Positions 1 to 9,810 of a DNA stretch of 64,000 nucleotides are shown here, piece by piece. The stretch is from assembly GCA_022559845.1 (NCBI GenBank), contig CM040121.1:570822140-570886139 (forward strand). Direction: 5' to 3'. The stretch comes from Amorphophallus konjac. Its lineage: Eukaryota; Streptophyta; Magnoliopsida; Alismatales; Araceae. The notes under the pieces are model-generated. The model made no database searches. It had not been told where the DNA came from and saw nothing but the letters and a program-made list of their open reading frames with translations. Position numbers and translations under genes: made by a program. Position 1 is the stretch's first letter, and each line of letters opens with the position of its first letter.

Positions 1-2371
1 AATATCCCGGACCTTTCGGATCCTTCTTCGTGGGTCCCGGATCTGGTTTTCGGAGCGTCCAGCTCTGTTGTGTCCGAAATTTCGTTTCGGACATCTTTTG
101 TGTTCGGATCGGCGCGATCCGGAGTCGTTTCGGAGGCCCGGAGGCGTTCCGCGGCTTTTCCGCGTGTGTTTTCCGATTCCCGGCGTGTGTTTCGGCTTTT
201 CCTTCGGACGCTCGCTGCGGGTTAACTGGGCCGTTCACCCGGGCACGAGTGGTACTGTTACGATCGGTGCGTTCCGAGGATTCCAGAAATGTATTTTTCC
301 GAAAATTCAGATTTTCTATAAATCCTAATTCCATTTTCTTTTTCTTTCCCTTTTCTCTTTCTTCTTCCTCCTCCTCTCTCTCGCGACCGTGAGCCCCCTC
401 TCTCTCCCTCTCTCCCATTCGGACGTGGCGAGCCCCTCTCCGGCTACGGACGGCGGCGGGGCGACGACGCGGACGCGTGGGCGACGGTGAGGCGATCTCG
501 TGGGCGTGCGGCGAGCGTGGGAAGCGTGGGGAGTTCGTGAAGCTTCGAGCATTCTTCGTGATTCGTGATCGATTCGGCGGAGCATTCGCTCCATCGAGGT
601 AGGGTGACGTTCCTTAGCCTCATGCCGTTCTTTTCCGTGATTTATAGGCCGCGGGGAGGCCGAGAGGGGATCATTTGAGCGTTTTTGGGTTTTTCCATGA
701 TTTGGGGAGAGCTCGCCCGATCTATGGATTCAATGCATGGATTCGTGTTTTGAGGGCCTAGAATCATGCTAGGGGTCCCCAGGCGTCTTCCCCTTTGTTT
801 TCCCCCTCTCCTATGGAGGTATGGGGGCGTGGTTGGTTTTTTTGGGCGTTCTTACCGTTTTCGGCCGCGGACTGAGAACGCGCTATACTCCAGTAGCGCG
901 TTCTTGGAGGTCGCGCTGCCCCGACCGAGCGCGTTCATCGGAGAAGATGAACAGTTTGGCGGTTCGTGTCGCGCTATGGGGCCCTAGCGCGATCATCATT
1001 GTCGCGCTAGGAGGACCTAGCGCGATGGTCCCTGTCGCGCTAGGTATCCCTAGCGCGATGGTCCGTGTCGCGCTATGGGGCCATAGCGCGACAACCCTTG
1101 TTGCGCTAGGGGACCCTAGCGCGACATGCCCTGTCGCGCTAGGTGGCCCTAGCGCGATTTGATCCGATTGTTGGGTGTTTCCCTTGGGCCGTGTGTGCGT
1201 CCCGGGCACCCCGTGGAGTTCCGTGACCGTATTTTTGGTGTCCGGAAGTCCCGTTTGCCTCGGTTAGGCGTTTGATCGTGGGCAATGCGTCTGTTTCTTT
1301 TCCGACCATGGTCACCGTGCGACGGGGCTGGTGCGTGGGGTGATTCCCACACGTTGTCGGTTTCGGACGTTGTTTTCCGTTGACTCGAGAGTCTACTCCT
1401 TCAGTGACCCTCCACTAGTCGTAGCCCACCAGTACGAGGTGCTGGTCTCACCTGGGAGTGGTGTACGGGCACCCACCTTTCGAGACGGTTTGTGGACCGG
1501 TTACCGTAGGCCCCTCGTCGTAGCCAGAGTCCGGCTGCGGGGGAAAACCGGTCAGAGGGCCAGACCTAGGACGCGTGGTCTGTGTGTGCACACGTGGTTG
1601 GGGGCGGTTGGACCCACGTCGACGGGCGTGACCCCAGCTAGTCACTTGTTTGTGGTTACTTGTACGGTGTTTGCGCCTCGGGTAGGACCTACCACGTCAG
1701 GCGGTTCACCTGCGGTGCGGTGTAAGACGTCAGGGGACGCTACCGGCTGTGCTTCTAGTGGGTGGTACTCCTGTCGAGTACGGAGTGTTAGACTGTCAGT
1801 CGTGTGTTTCCGACCTTCGGGTTTTGACGGTTCGACCGTTGAGTTTCGGTCTTCTCGTACCGTGGCACGTGTGTCGGTTTGCGTGCCGTAGGGTCTAGTT
1901 CTGTAGAGTACAGGGCTTTCCTTTCCGAGGTACTTTCCTACCGCTAGAGTAGTGGTTTCTCGTTTTTCGAGGTAGGGTTCGAGTGATCCCTACTGAGTCT
2001 TGTTCTGAGACTCATTCCCTGCGTGTTTTCACCGTGTTTCAGGTGAGGCGCCACCTTCGGGGAGCGCGTCAGGAGCGCAGAGTGGTGCGGGTGCCCAGAG
2101 GTAGTGCCAGAGGTCAGAGCCGGGGGATGCCCCGTGTAGCTGTACTTTTCTTTCTTGTCACTGTACTAGTCGTGGACTGTTGTTATTATTGTTCTTTATT
2201 GTGGATCATGTAAATTGTTAATTTATAACTGTTTTTTTCTGCAATTATCTGTGATGCTTATGTAGTTTCCACACCATCCTTTTAACCCTTCCGAGTCTTC
2301 GGACTCGTGGGTGGCGGTACGAGTCTCGGGTTATCGGGCCTTCCCGGTAATCGGATTCTCGGGTCGTTACA
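1..2371. mobile_element. 3' part of a large gypsy-type LTR (Tekay/Del-like end)
   Basis: GC-rich non-coding DNA without a convincing long ORF. It ends at 2371 with GGGTCGTTACA, the end typical of chromovirus Tekay/Del LTRs, whose starts read TGTAACGACCC. Beyond 2371 the sequence switches abruptly to the interior of an oppositely decayed copia element, so this LTR was inserted into that element. No primer-binding site follows, so it is a solo LTR or the outer LTR of an element continuing to the left. Orientation cannot be fixed because both termini would be inverted versions of each other. Family assignment rests on the terminus only. Confidence 0.6.
880..1165. repeat. Array of eight GC-rich hairpins inside the LTR
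   Basis: Eight consecutive short inverted repeats with the pattern CGCGCTAGG-N(4-8)-CCTAGCGCG. The last six are spaced about 33 bp apart. Both arms keep the CGCGCTA/TAGCGCG core while the loops and spacers vary, for example ATGGGGCCAT and AGGTATCCCT. This is direct observation; function is unknown. Confidence 0.9.
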
Positions 2372-3578
2372 AAAAGGGTCCCTAATCTCCTCAAATTCCA
2401 CATTTCATGGAATAGTGCTCCCACTGTTCTCACCATTCTCAATGAACTTGACAGTTCCAGTTTTAATAATTTTTGTAATATGGGATGGACTATAAAATAT
2501 ATACCCTTTAGACCATTCTGGATACCCAATGAATGAATAACTAATAGTTCTAGGGTCTAATTTCTTTTCTTGCAGATTATAATATTATATAGCCTAGCTT
2601 CTGTTTGGCAACCCCAAATATGCATATACCTCAGGCTGGGTTTCCTTCATGTCCATAACTCAAATGGAGTCTTAGGAACAGCCTTATTGGGAACCCGATT
2701 GAGGATATACATAGCGGTCTTCAAGACTTCACTCCACAAAATCAAGGGTAACGAAGAGTTGCTAATCATACTTCTCACCATGTCCATGAGAGTACGATTT
2801 CGCCTTTAAGTCACACCATTTTGTTGGGGAGTTCCTGACATTGTGTACTGAGGCTCAATGCCATTCTCTTTTAGGAATCTAGCAAAGGGTTTAGGAATAC
2901 GACCTAACTAGCCATGTCTTCCATAAAACTCTCCACCCCTATCAGATCTCACAACTTTGATTTTCCTATTCATTTTATTATCTACTTGGTCTTTGAAATT
3001 TTTAAAAAATTTCAAAGACTCAGACTTTTCATGTAATAGGAAAATAAAATCATAATGTGAGAAATCATCAATGAATGTGATAAAATATTGTTCACCTCCT
3101 ATACAAGAAGGAAGAGGACCACAAATGTCATTGTGAATCAATTCTAGAAGTCCCTCACGCCTTGAGGTGTGCCTTTTCTGGGTTTTAATTTATTTTCCCT
3201 TTATACAATCGATACAAGTGCCAAAGTCAGTGAAGTCTAGAGTGGGTAACACTCATATTTCACTAACCTCAACATTCTTTCTTTCGATATGTGACCCAAC
3301 CTTTTATGCCATAACATTGAGGAACCTTCATCAATCATACCACGTTTAACACTAACATTCACATTCAAGGTGGACAAGTTATCTAAAATTGAGCAATCTA
3401 CGTTTATTCGATAAAGACCACCACATAACGTTCCAGTACCAACTAAAATAGAATCTTTAAACAAACTAAACTTTGAGTTTCCAAAACTAAATGAGTAACC
3501 AGATACATCAAGCTTTGGTAAAGAAATTAAATTCCTAGACACTAATGGAACATAAAAGACATTCTGAAGATCTAGATA
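2372..3578 (-). pseudogene. Copia pol remnant: protease end, GAG-pre-integrase, integrase
   Basis: Minus-strand frames give a GAG-pre-integrase block (LWHKRLGHISKERM, about 3300-3260). They then give the integrase core, with the first catalytic aspartate in HNDICGPL (about 3135), the second in VRSDRGGEF (about 2935), and pieces of the downstream integrase to about 2480. Frames are broken at several places. The end at 2372 is the insertion point of the neighbouring LTR. Integrase would have joined element cDNA to chromosomal DNA; this copy cannot be functional. Confidence 0.8.
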
Positions 3579-4596
3579 TTATCCAGTATCAAGACGAAAC
3601 CTACAAGTCCCCACTGCCTTAACTTTGGGCTCAGTCAAATTGCCCATGAAGATGGAAGACTCATTCTGGTTTGGTTTTCGGCTTGAAAGGAATACCTGCA
3701 ATGAGTTTGCAACATGAATAACAGCACCAAAGTCAATCCACCAAGTATTCGAGGAAACTTGCATAAAATTAGTTTCAAAACAAACACTTAAATGAGGATT
3801 ACCTCTCTTTTTAAACCAACTTTTACGTTTAGGATAGTCTACCTTAAAGTATCCCTTCCTTTTGCAGAATTGACACATGTCATCCTGTTTCTTCTTTTCA
3901 TCCTCTATACTTTTCTTTGATGGAAATTTCTTTCCTTTGCCCTTTCTTGACTTGTATTGTTTAGAGGTTAAAGCATAATTGATGACTAGTGTTCCCTCCT
4001 GCTTCAATCTCTCTTCCTCTTGCACACACATGGATATCATCTCGTTCAGACTCCACATTTCTTTATGTGTGTTGTAAGATATCTTAAAGTGAGAAAACTG
4101 TGAGGAAAGAGAATTGAGCACAAACATAACTAGAAAAGACTCAGAGATAGTCATCCCCAATCCTTTAAGCTTTACAGCTATGTCAGACATTTCCATAATG
4201 TGCTTTCGCACTCCACTGGTTCCATCATATCTCATAGAAGTCAATTTATTAGTGAGCATTCTAGCCATGGCTTTGTCAGATCCACTAAACTATTGTTTAA
4301 TGGAATCAAGAAATTCACTAGCACTTTTATTATCTGGGAGATCCCCTGATAGTCTTTGCAATTGAACTCTTGATAATCATTAATGACAGCCTGTTGGAAC
4401 GCTCCCACTTTTCAAATTGAGCCTTCTGCTCATCAGTACTATCAGCAGTTATTTCAGCATGTTTCTCAATACGAAGAGCTAAGTCAAGGTCTAGACACCC
4501 TAAAATGATAAGAAGTTGCTCATGCCAATCACTATAATTCAATCCATTCAGTGCAGGAATCAATGACAAATGAGAGTGCGGGGAAGCTGGGGTCAT
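3579..4596 (-). pseudogene. Copia gag remnant with zinc knuckle and protease motif
   Basis: The start at 4596 (MTPASPHSHLSL) begins a gag frame that shifts near 4330 and continues from 4268 to 3579. A zinc-knuckle-like CQFCKRKGYFKVDYPKR lies at about 3875-3825; its histidine and last cysteine are replaced by Y/F and Y, so the knuckle is damaged. A protease-like WWIDFGAVIHVANS follows at about 3745, with D-F-G where the family has D-T/S-G. Gag normally forms the virus-like particle. Stops, the frameshift and lost key residues mark it as dead. Confidence 0.8.
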
Positions 4597-5699
4597 AGCT
4601 GAAACAATTAAAAAATTAAACTCACATTATTATCATGATGCAAATGAACATTATGTGCGATTCCAATGAATAATAATTAGTCATAGATAAAATTTCACAA
4701 ACATCATACCATCCATATTGTATGATTTATAAAGAATTCAATAATACTATGACAATTCAATAAGATTCAGTAACTAACTAAGAATACATAAAGGTGAAGA
4801 TATCTTATCTTCGAGTAAAAGATTCATCGTGTTTATGCAGTTCTCGTTAATTATTAACTTTCATTTCACATATTGGATCATAGACACATTCGAGTGTAAC
4901 TACGATTCAATAGTCTATAATGCAATTTCCATTATGAGAGAAAGAGAAATATTCTCTCTATGATTAACAACATTAAATACTAACATATTCTAGACCCTTC
5001 GAGGCAACTAGAGATATGAAAGTTATTTAAAAATTATTAACCGTAAATTACTTTATGAAATTTACATGCATAATCAACAATCTATGCACTTATATGACAA
5101 ACATTTATGAACAAGGGCATATACACAATTCTGGAAAAGTTGATGTTCATATGCAAATTTCAGGTATGATATGGCATAATCTCAATTATTGCATGATTAT
5201 GGGTTCACATGATCATATACAATGAAATTTAATGTCTAAACTTTAATCAAAAGTAAAGCAGTAATTTATATGAAACTTAAAGATATTAATATGAAGTTTC
5301 TGGACATAAACGTAATAAACTTTCTATTATGTTTAAACAAAAGACTCACTGTATAGCATTTTTGCCCAATAAATTTATCAATCAGTCTTTGCAAATTATT
5401 TCTTTAATGGAGTTAAAAATCCAAAGCATTAATGGGCCAAGAACCCGCAAAGGAAATGAGCCTCAGGTCCATTCACAACAAAACATGGATATATGTGCAG
5501 TTAATAGTTAAAGAACTAAGGATATAATGACAATAGTAGATGTCCATCAGATATCTTTAGAATTAGTTTAAGTCAGGATCCAGTAACTTAACGGGTTCGG
5601 ATCTGAACATGGGTCTCAATATGAGATCCAACATCTTCATATTCAAATTCGTATCCATCTACTAAACCAACACCCAATAAGAATCTAAAATTGAATTCA
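4597..5699 (-). other. AT-rich leader of the copia element, no coding sequence seen
   Basis: About 1.1 kb of AT-rich sequence between gag and the GC-rich block. Only short accidental ORFs are present. It belongs to the untranslated leader of the minus-strand copia element by position. Confidence 0.5.
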
Positions 5700-6360
5700 T
5701 AACTTAAAGGGAAGGTAAAATAGTCAAAATGCCTTCATCTTCTCCCTTCTCTCCACCGAAAACCCTGAACGGGGGTGTCAAAATAGCAACCTCTGTTGCC
5801 ATTTCGGAGAGAGAAAGGAGGAGACCGGCCGGCGCCGCCGCTGGTCGGCCCACCGCCACCGGATGACAGGCGGCCCAGGCGAGCGCGCAGCTTGCCGGCC
5901 CTACATGCGGCGGGGCCACCCCCTGCGTGCGGCTGTGCCCACGCCTGCGTGGGGCGCCCACGGTGACCGGCGCGGATGCGAGCGGCGGCGCTCGCACCTG
6001 GCGTGCTGCGACACCGGTGCCTGCGGTGCCACCCCCGCCTGCGCAGGACGCCCTTGGCGTCGCCCGGTGGTGCCTGCGACTACAGTCGGCCGCGCCCGCA
6101 GACGCTATTCACGGGACCGACCACCACAGCAGCAAGTCGAGCCCCCCCCCCCCCCCCCCCCGGTGCAGGCAAAGCAGGCCGCCGTCAACCCACTCGCGTG
6201 GCAGCCACGGGCGGCCACTGCGGTGGTCGCGCTCGGGTCTACTAGCCAAGGAGCCGACGATGCTCAGTTTGCCATCGAGTGTCCCTTAACACGCCGAGAT
6301 GGCCAGAATGCCGTGAAATCTCCAACATCTTTGATGTGTGGAGAGGACTATACGTAGAAA
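5700..6360. other. GC-rich block inside the copia leader
   Basis: A sharply GC-rich block in an AT-rich leader, with a run of 16 or more C around 6144-6161. It is open in several frames on both strands but has no recognisable domain. It may be a captured host fragment or an unusual leader. The open frames are probably a by-product of high GC. Confidence 0.4.
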
Positions 6361-6429
6361 TCCGAGAAACATCCTGAATGCGACTTTTACGTGAGTAGAA
6401 ATCCGACGGAGACAAATCCTGAAGAACAA

Positions 6430-6445
6430 CCTGTCTCTGATACCA
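6430..6445 (-). promoter_or_regulatory. Primer-binding site, initiator tRNA-Met type
   Basis: Minus-strand TGGTATCAGAGACAGG lies two bases inside the LTR end. TGGTATCAGAG is the standard plant copia primer site complementary to the 3' end of initiator tRNA-Met. It fixes the element as minus-oriented and the adjacent LTR as its 5' LTR. Confidence 0.85.
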
Positions 6446-6447
6446 CT

Positions 6448-6810
6448 TGTTGGATTTCGCACAGCGGAAACGTATCTGAATCTATCTGGAGAATCACACC
6501 ACACAGAAGACGTCGCTCGCTTCGATCCACAACAATGACACGATCTACACGAGACCGTGTGAGTGTAAGGTCTTCTCTCTTCTCACTTCTCCCGTTGATG
6601 TCTGATAGTTGATGGGAACCGCCAAGTGACTCATCGTGAGAGAGAGGGACCAAGACTCATTCACTTATATATAGGGTCCGCCCATCATGACCTGATTGAA
6701 TGATACACCCACCTAGTAACAGAATTGTAGATATGTCCATACACTCTTGGGTTTCTTTAAGATAAGTCCAAAGACCCTTTATTATAGGCCACCTTACGAG
6801 ATTTCTAACA
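6448..6810 (-). repeat. 5' LTR of the minus-strand copia element
   Basis: 363 bp with TG...CA ends and inverted termini TGTTGGATTTCG / CGAGATTTCTAACA. The primer-binding site adjoins its inner end. The other LTR is not in the window, so no age or target duplication can be read. Confidence 0.8.
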
Positions 6811-7888
6811 TCCGACTCCATAAAGAAGGTTTTAAATCATCTTCCATTTAAATGTAACTAAAATTTTTAGATTTTTTATGTAAAAATATCGTAGAGCTTG
6901 TTATTACAAGTTGTAACTTTTGATGTTATTTCTATAATATTTATTTTATTTGGTATACGTTTTTTTACTCTATCCTTCTCTACTCGTTCTTGAATCCAAT
7001 CTAATTTCATATAGGGGAAAGGAATATAGTTCAAACCGAATCAAATCGAATTAATTCGGTTTGATTTGATTTGATTTCAAAGTAGTTCGGTTTAATTTAG
7101 TTCGGGTTAAACTCTTAATTTGATTTAGTTTGATTTGAAAAAAATTATCTTCGAATCAAACCAAACCAAATCATACTCACCCAGCTCACCTCTAGCGCAA
7201 GTAACTTCCCACAAATGACGCTTAGCTTTATTAATTAATCTACTAATTACTTCAAATTGTGATATTAATTAGGTAGTTTTCAAAGACGTGTGTCGTAGCT
7301 GTTACTGAGGATGGCAGCCCGGATTAGTCAGACCAAGAGGAGTAATGTGGGTTAGGTTGGCTTTGGTTTATCTGAATCATGAGCCAATCCCTCTCAGCCA
7401 GGTAAATGCCGACCTAAGCTCGTGTCGAAGGCGCTTAACTCTCGGTCTGACCAATGAACTTAAAGCCGCAGACATGATCTTAACATAAACATTCTTACTT
7501 TGTATAAATACTTGACGTTTCCCTTGTGAAATAGAATGAAATAAAAGATCTTCCCATGATCACAAGAATAAATAAATAAATAAATTGTTCGGGTCAAGTA
7601 GAGTCCAGTGGCCAACCAAGCTGGCCCAGTGATGGCTCAACTTGATCATATGGTTGGACCAGTTGAGTCAGGATTGCCAAGCCAAACTTGTAATTTTAAT
7701 CGCATGACTCAGTTGATCAAAGCATATTTACAGGTATTTGACGACTAACCCATTGTTGTGAGTTATTATTGGAGGAACGAAATTAACTTTGAAGGCAAAA
7801 CATCCTCAGATAACACGACCATTTGATGCGTCCATCTTTGGAGGAGGACGTACGGAATTGCTTCGCAGAAGAAGCCATCTATTGAAAG
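6811..7888. other. Intergenic AT-rich stretch
   Basis: No gene seen. It contains a low-complexity inverted region at 7033-7170 built from CAAACCGAATC and its complement GATTCGGTTTG in diverged form, of the sort found in old foldback-like MITEs. The rest shows no structure I can name. Confidence 0.4.
7033..7170. repeat. Low-complexity inverted repeat (TTTGGTTCGA-like)
   Basis: Left arm CAAACCGAATCAAATCGAAT is followed at once by AATTCGGTTTGATTTGATTT, then further copies to about 7170 ending ATCAAACCAAACCAAATC. This is a clear imperfect palindrome. No target duplication was identified. Confidence 0.55.
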
Positions 7889-8227
7889 ATGCTGTACAAC
7901 CGTGGCAGAATCACACATGACTGCATCCCCGGCCCCGAGACAAGGGTTCTCTCTCCCGCCACAACCTCCCCACCTCCGACGGATCTTTTATATAGATTTC
8001 TTCTTTACAGATTATTTTTTAGCTATTCCTCGGACATACCCATTACCCGCTTGATTTATTGCCTCGGCGAAACGGAAGAGCTCGTCGCCGCAATCGGGTA
8101 CGGCGCTGCTGCTGACGACGCCACGTCTCTGGGAACCAGATAGCTGCTGCAAGGAGGAGGATGTGTACCTCACGCACGCTCCCATCTCGCCCGCCTCGCA
8201 GATCACCTGCTGCCCATCCCCCTGCAT

Positions 8228-8590
8228 TTAAGTAGCCACAACCCCGTTGGCGGCCCGGACGGGGAGCAAGCCGGCCGTCGCGGCTGCGGCAGCAGAGGCC
8301 GGCCCCGAAGAAAGGGGAGGGCGGCAGACTCGGCGGCTCCTCCTGCGGTACCCGGCCTCTTCTTCCTCCCGCGCCAAGTCGAGGTCGATCCTCTCCTGGC
8401 GGCAGTCCTCGCTACAGAAGGGGGTGTCCCCTCTGTACATGTAGATGTCGCAGGAGCGGCCCAGGGGCCTCCGGCAGAGGTTGCAGGCGTCCAAGGAGAT
8501 ACGGCGCCGGGGGGCCGCCGCGGCCTCCCCGCAGAAGAACTCGACGCCACCAGAAGGCTCAGAATAGGGAGCTGTCGTAGCATTACCCAT
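8228..8590 (-). CDS. FLZ (FCS-like zinc finger, DUF581) protein
   Basis: A 120-aa intact single-exon ORF. The FLZ domain spans roughly residues 31-74: DACNLCRRPLG, a short spacer, then the YMYRGDTPFCSEDCRQERI block that contains the family's FCS-type signature. The two CxxC/CxxxC pairs that bind zinc are present. Plant FLZ proteins act as adaptors that bind the SnRK1 kinase in nutrient and stress signalling. The tail after residue 80 is arginine/serine- then alanine-rich and low in complexity. Length matches the shorter members of the family, though many FLZ genes have a second exon and an upstream exon cannot be excluded. Codons are very GC-rich, unlike the neighbouring repeats. It is the only ordinary host gene recognised in this window. 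Confidence 0.88.
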   Translation of the reverse strand: MGNATTAPYSEPSGGVEFFCGEAAAAPRRRISLDACNLCRRPLGRSCDIYMYRGDTPFCSEDCRQERIDLDLAREEEEAGYRRRSRRVCRPPLSSGPASAAAAATAGLLPVRAANGVVAT

Positions 8591-8677
8591 GGCCTCTCAC
8601 TCCCCTGATCCCCTCTTGTCTGTCTATTTCTCTCTGCGTGAAGGTGGGATTGGAGGAGGGTGAAGGTAGTTTTTACT

Positions 8678-8684
8678 TTTTATA
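8678..8684 (-). promoter_or_regulatory. TATA box of the FLZ gene
   Basis: Minus-strand TATAAAA lies about 90 bp upstream of the FLZ start codon. A CT-rich stretch (GA repeat on the plus strand, 8690-8705) sits just upstream. Spacing suits a plant core promoter; this is inference. Confidence 0.55.
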
Positions 8685-8719
8685 AAGGGAGAGAGAGAGA
8701 GAGACTGGGGGCGATGGGG

Positions 8720-9645
8720 GGGGGGGCATGTATCGGTTGCTAGCGGCCAGTGAATAGTGGCTGCCTCAGCCAATGGCGCGCTGCCAGGTGTAGAGGATGG
8801 GGAGCGGGGTTCCTCTGACTTGGCTGCCGAAACCAGGTACAGGTTTTATCCCCAGCGGCCGGCGGGTGCGGCTACACGACCGACGACGGGTACCCGGCGG
8901 GCGGGGAACGCGGGTTTAAAAATCACACTTTTATCACCTAAAAACTTTCGAAATTAGAAGACAGTCTCTCTAATTCATCTATTTCGTTAAAAATCCTCAC
9001 ATTTTTCACTGTCATAGAAAAAACACTTAACCGTCTATCTCCGTCTGATTAGATTAACTTATAGTCATGGTCCAACCTAATCATAGAAGAGGAAAAGACA
9101 AAGATGCCCTTATGTAACCTACACGGAGAGAAGGGGGGGGGGAGGGCGCCTGAGTAGAGAGAAAGAGAGAGCGAGAGAGAAGGACGAAGGGTGCCGGAGT
9201 GCGTGAGAGAAGGAGGGACCTGTCCATAGAGGGCGGATGGTCTAAGAGCAAAAAGAGAGATGGCCTACGGCTGCCATTACGAGGGTGATCTGGTCTTTTT
9301 AGACTTTTTAACTCGAAAAATCAGACAGTGAAATAGTCGACGACATAAAAGCAATAGTTTAAGTTTTGTGCTTCCACTTCTAGAGTACCAAGTTTAATAA
9401 TTAGACGGTCAAGAATGAAAATAATACAGTGTGGTATAGAGATTGGTATCATAATATTTCTCTTCAATACATCGAAAATTTCCTTTCATCATCCTATATA
9501 ACATGAGAATTTGGATTAAAAAAATACCCTCCTCGCTGTGAGAAAAGAGATAAAAAGTGAGGGGCAATAGAGTTGGCGCACTGTACCGACGAGTAAAGTT
9601 TGGCCCACAAGGATTGCACTTTTAGTACAATGTGCGGTTCCCAAA
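8720..9645. other. Intergenic stretch upstream of the FLZ gene
   Basis: No convincing gene. It holds G runs at about 8717-8727 and 9135-9143, and GA-rich simple sequence near 9160-9180. The FLZ upstream regulatory region probably lies in the first few hundred bases. Confidence 0.4.
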
Positions 9646-9772
9646 ACCCCCTTTGAAAATGATGTGGGGTAGTTTATTCGCGCCTAACTCAATGTGTGTG
9701 AATAGAACAGATGGGGCTCACTTTTCTCTTCGTATAGATATTCCTCTTTCCTATTCTTATTTCAAACAGGGC
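9646..9772. mobile_element. MITE-like element, copy 1
   Basis: Short segment with inverted ends (CCCCTTTGAAAAT / ATTTCAAACAGGG). Its centre, GTGTGTGAATAGAACAGATG followed by GGGCTCAC, matches 14200-14232 closely. The two copies define a small family. Target duplications were not found, so the superfamily is open. It lies directly against the LINE-like element. Confidence 0.45.
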
Positions 9773-9810
9773 ATAAGACTGTTTTACCTTGGGAGAGAGA
9801 GAAGTGCACG

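Larger units (their letters stand above)
2372..6810 (-). mobile_element. Degenerate Ty1/copia retrotransposon, 3' half lost
   Basis: Reading on the minus strand: 5' LTR (6810-6448), primer-binding site, long leader, gag with zinc knuckle, protease remnant, GAG-pre-integrase and integrase. The sequence then breaks at 2372, around the start of reverse transcriptase, where the GC-rich LTR is inserted. Several frameshifts and stops make it inactive. The remaining RT, RNase H and 3' LTR would lie left of the window. Confidence 0.85.

Noticed and set aside
5863..6357. 164-codon plus-strand Pro/Ala/Arg-rich ORF
   Set aside because: It overlaps other open frames in a GC-rich block, contains a long C run, and has no recognisable domain.
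7889..8143. 84-codon plus-strand ORF next to the FLZ gene
   Set aside because: It lies over the FLZ 3' region on the opposite strand and has no domain or codon bias.
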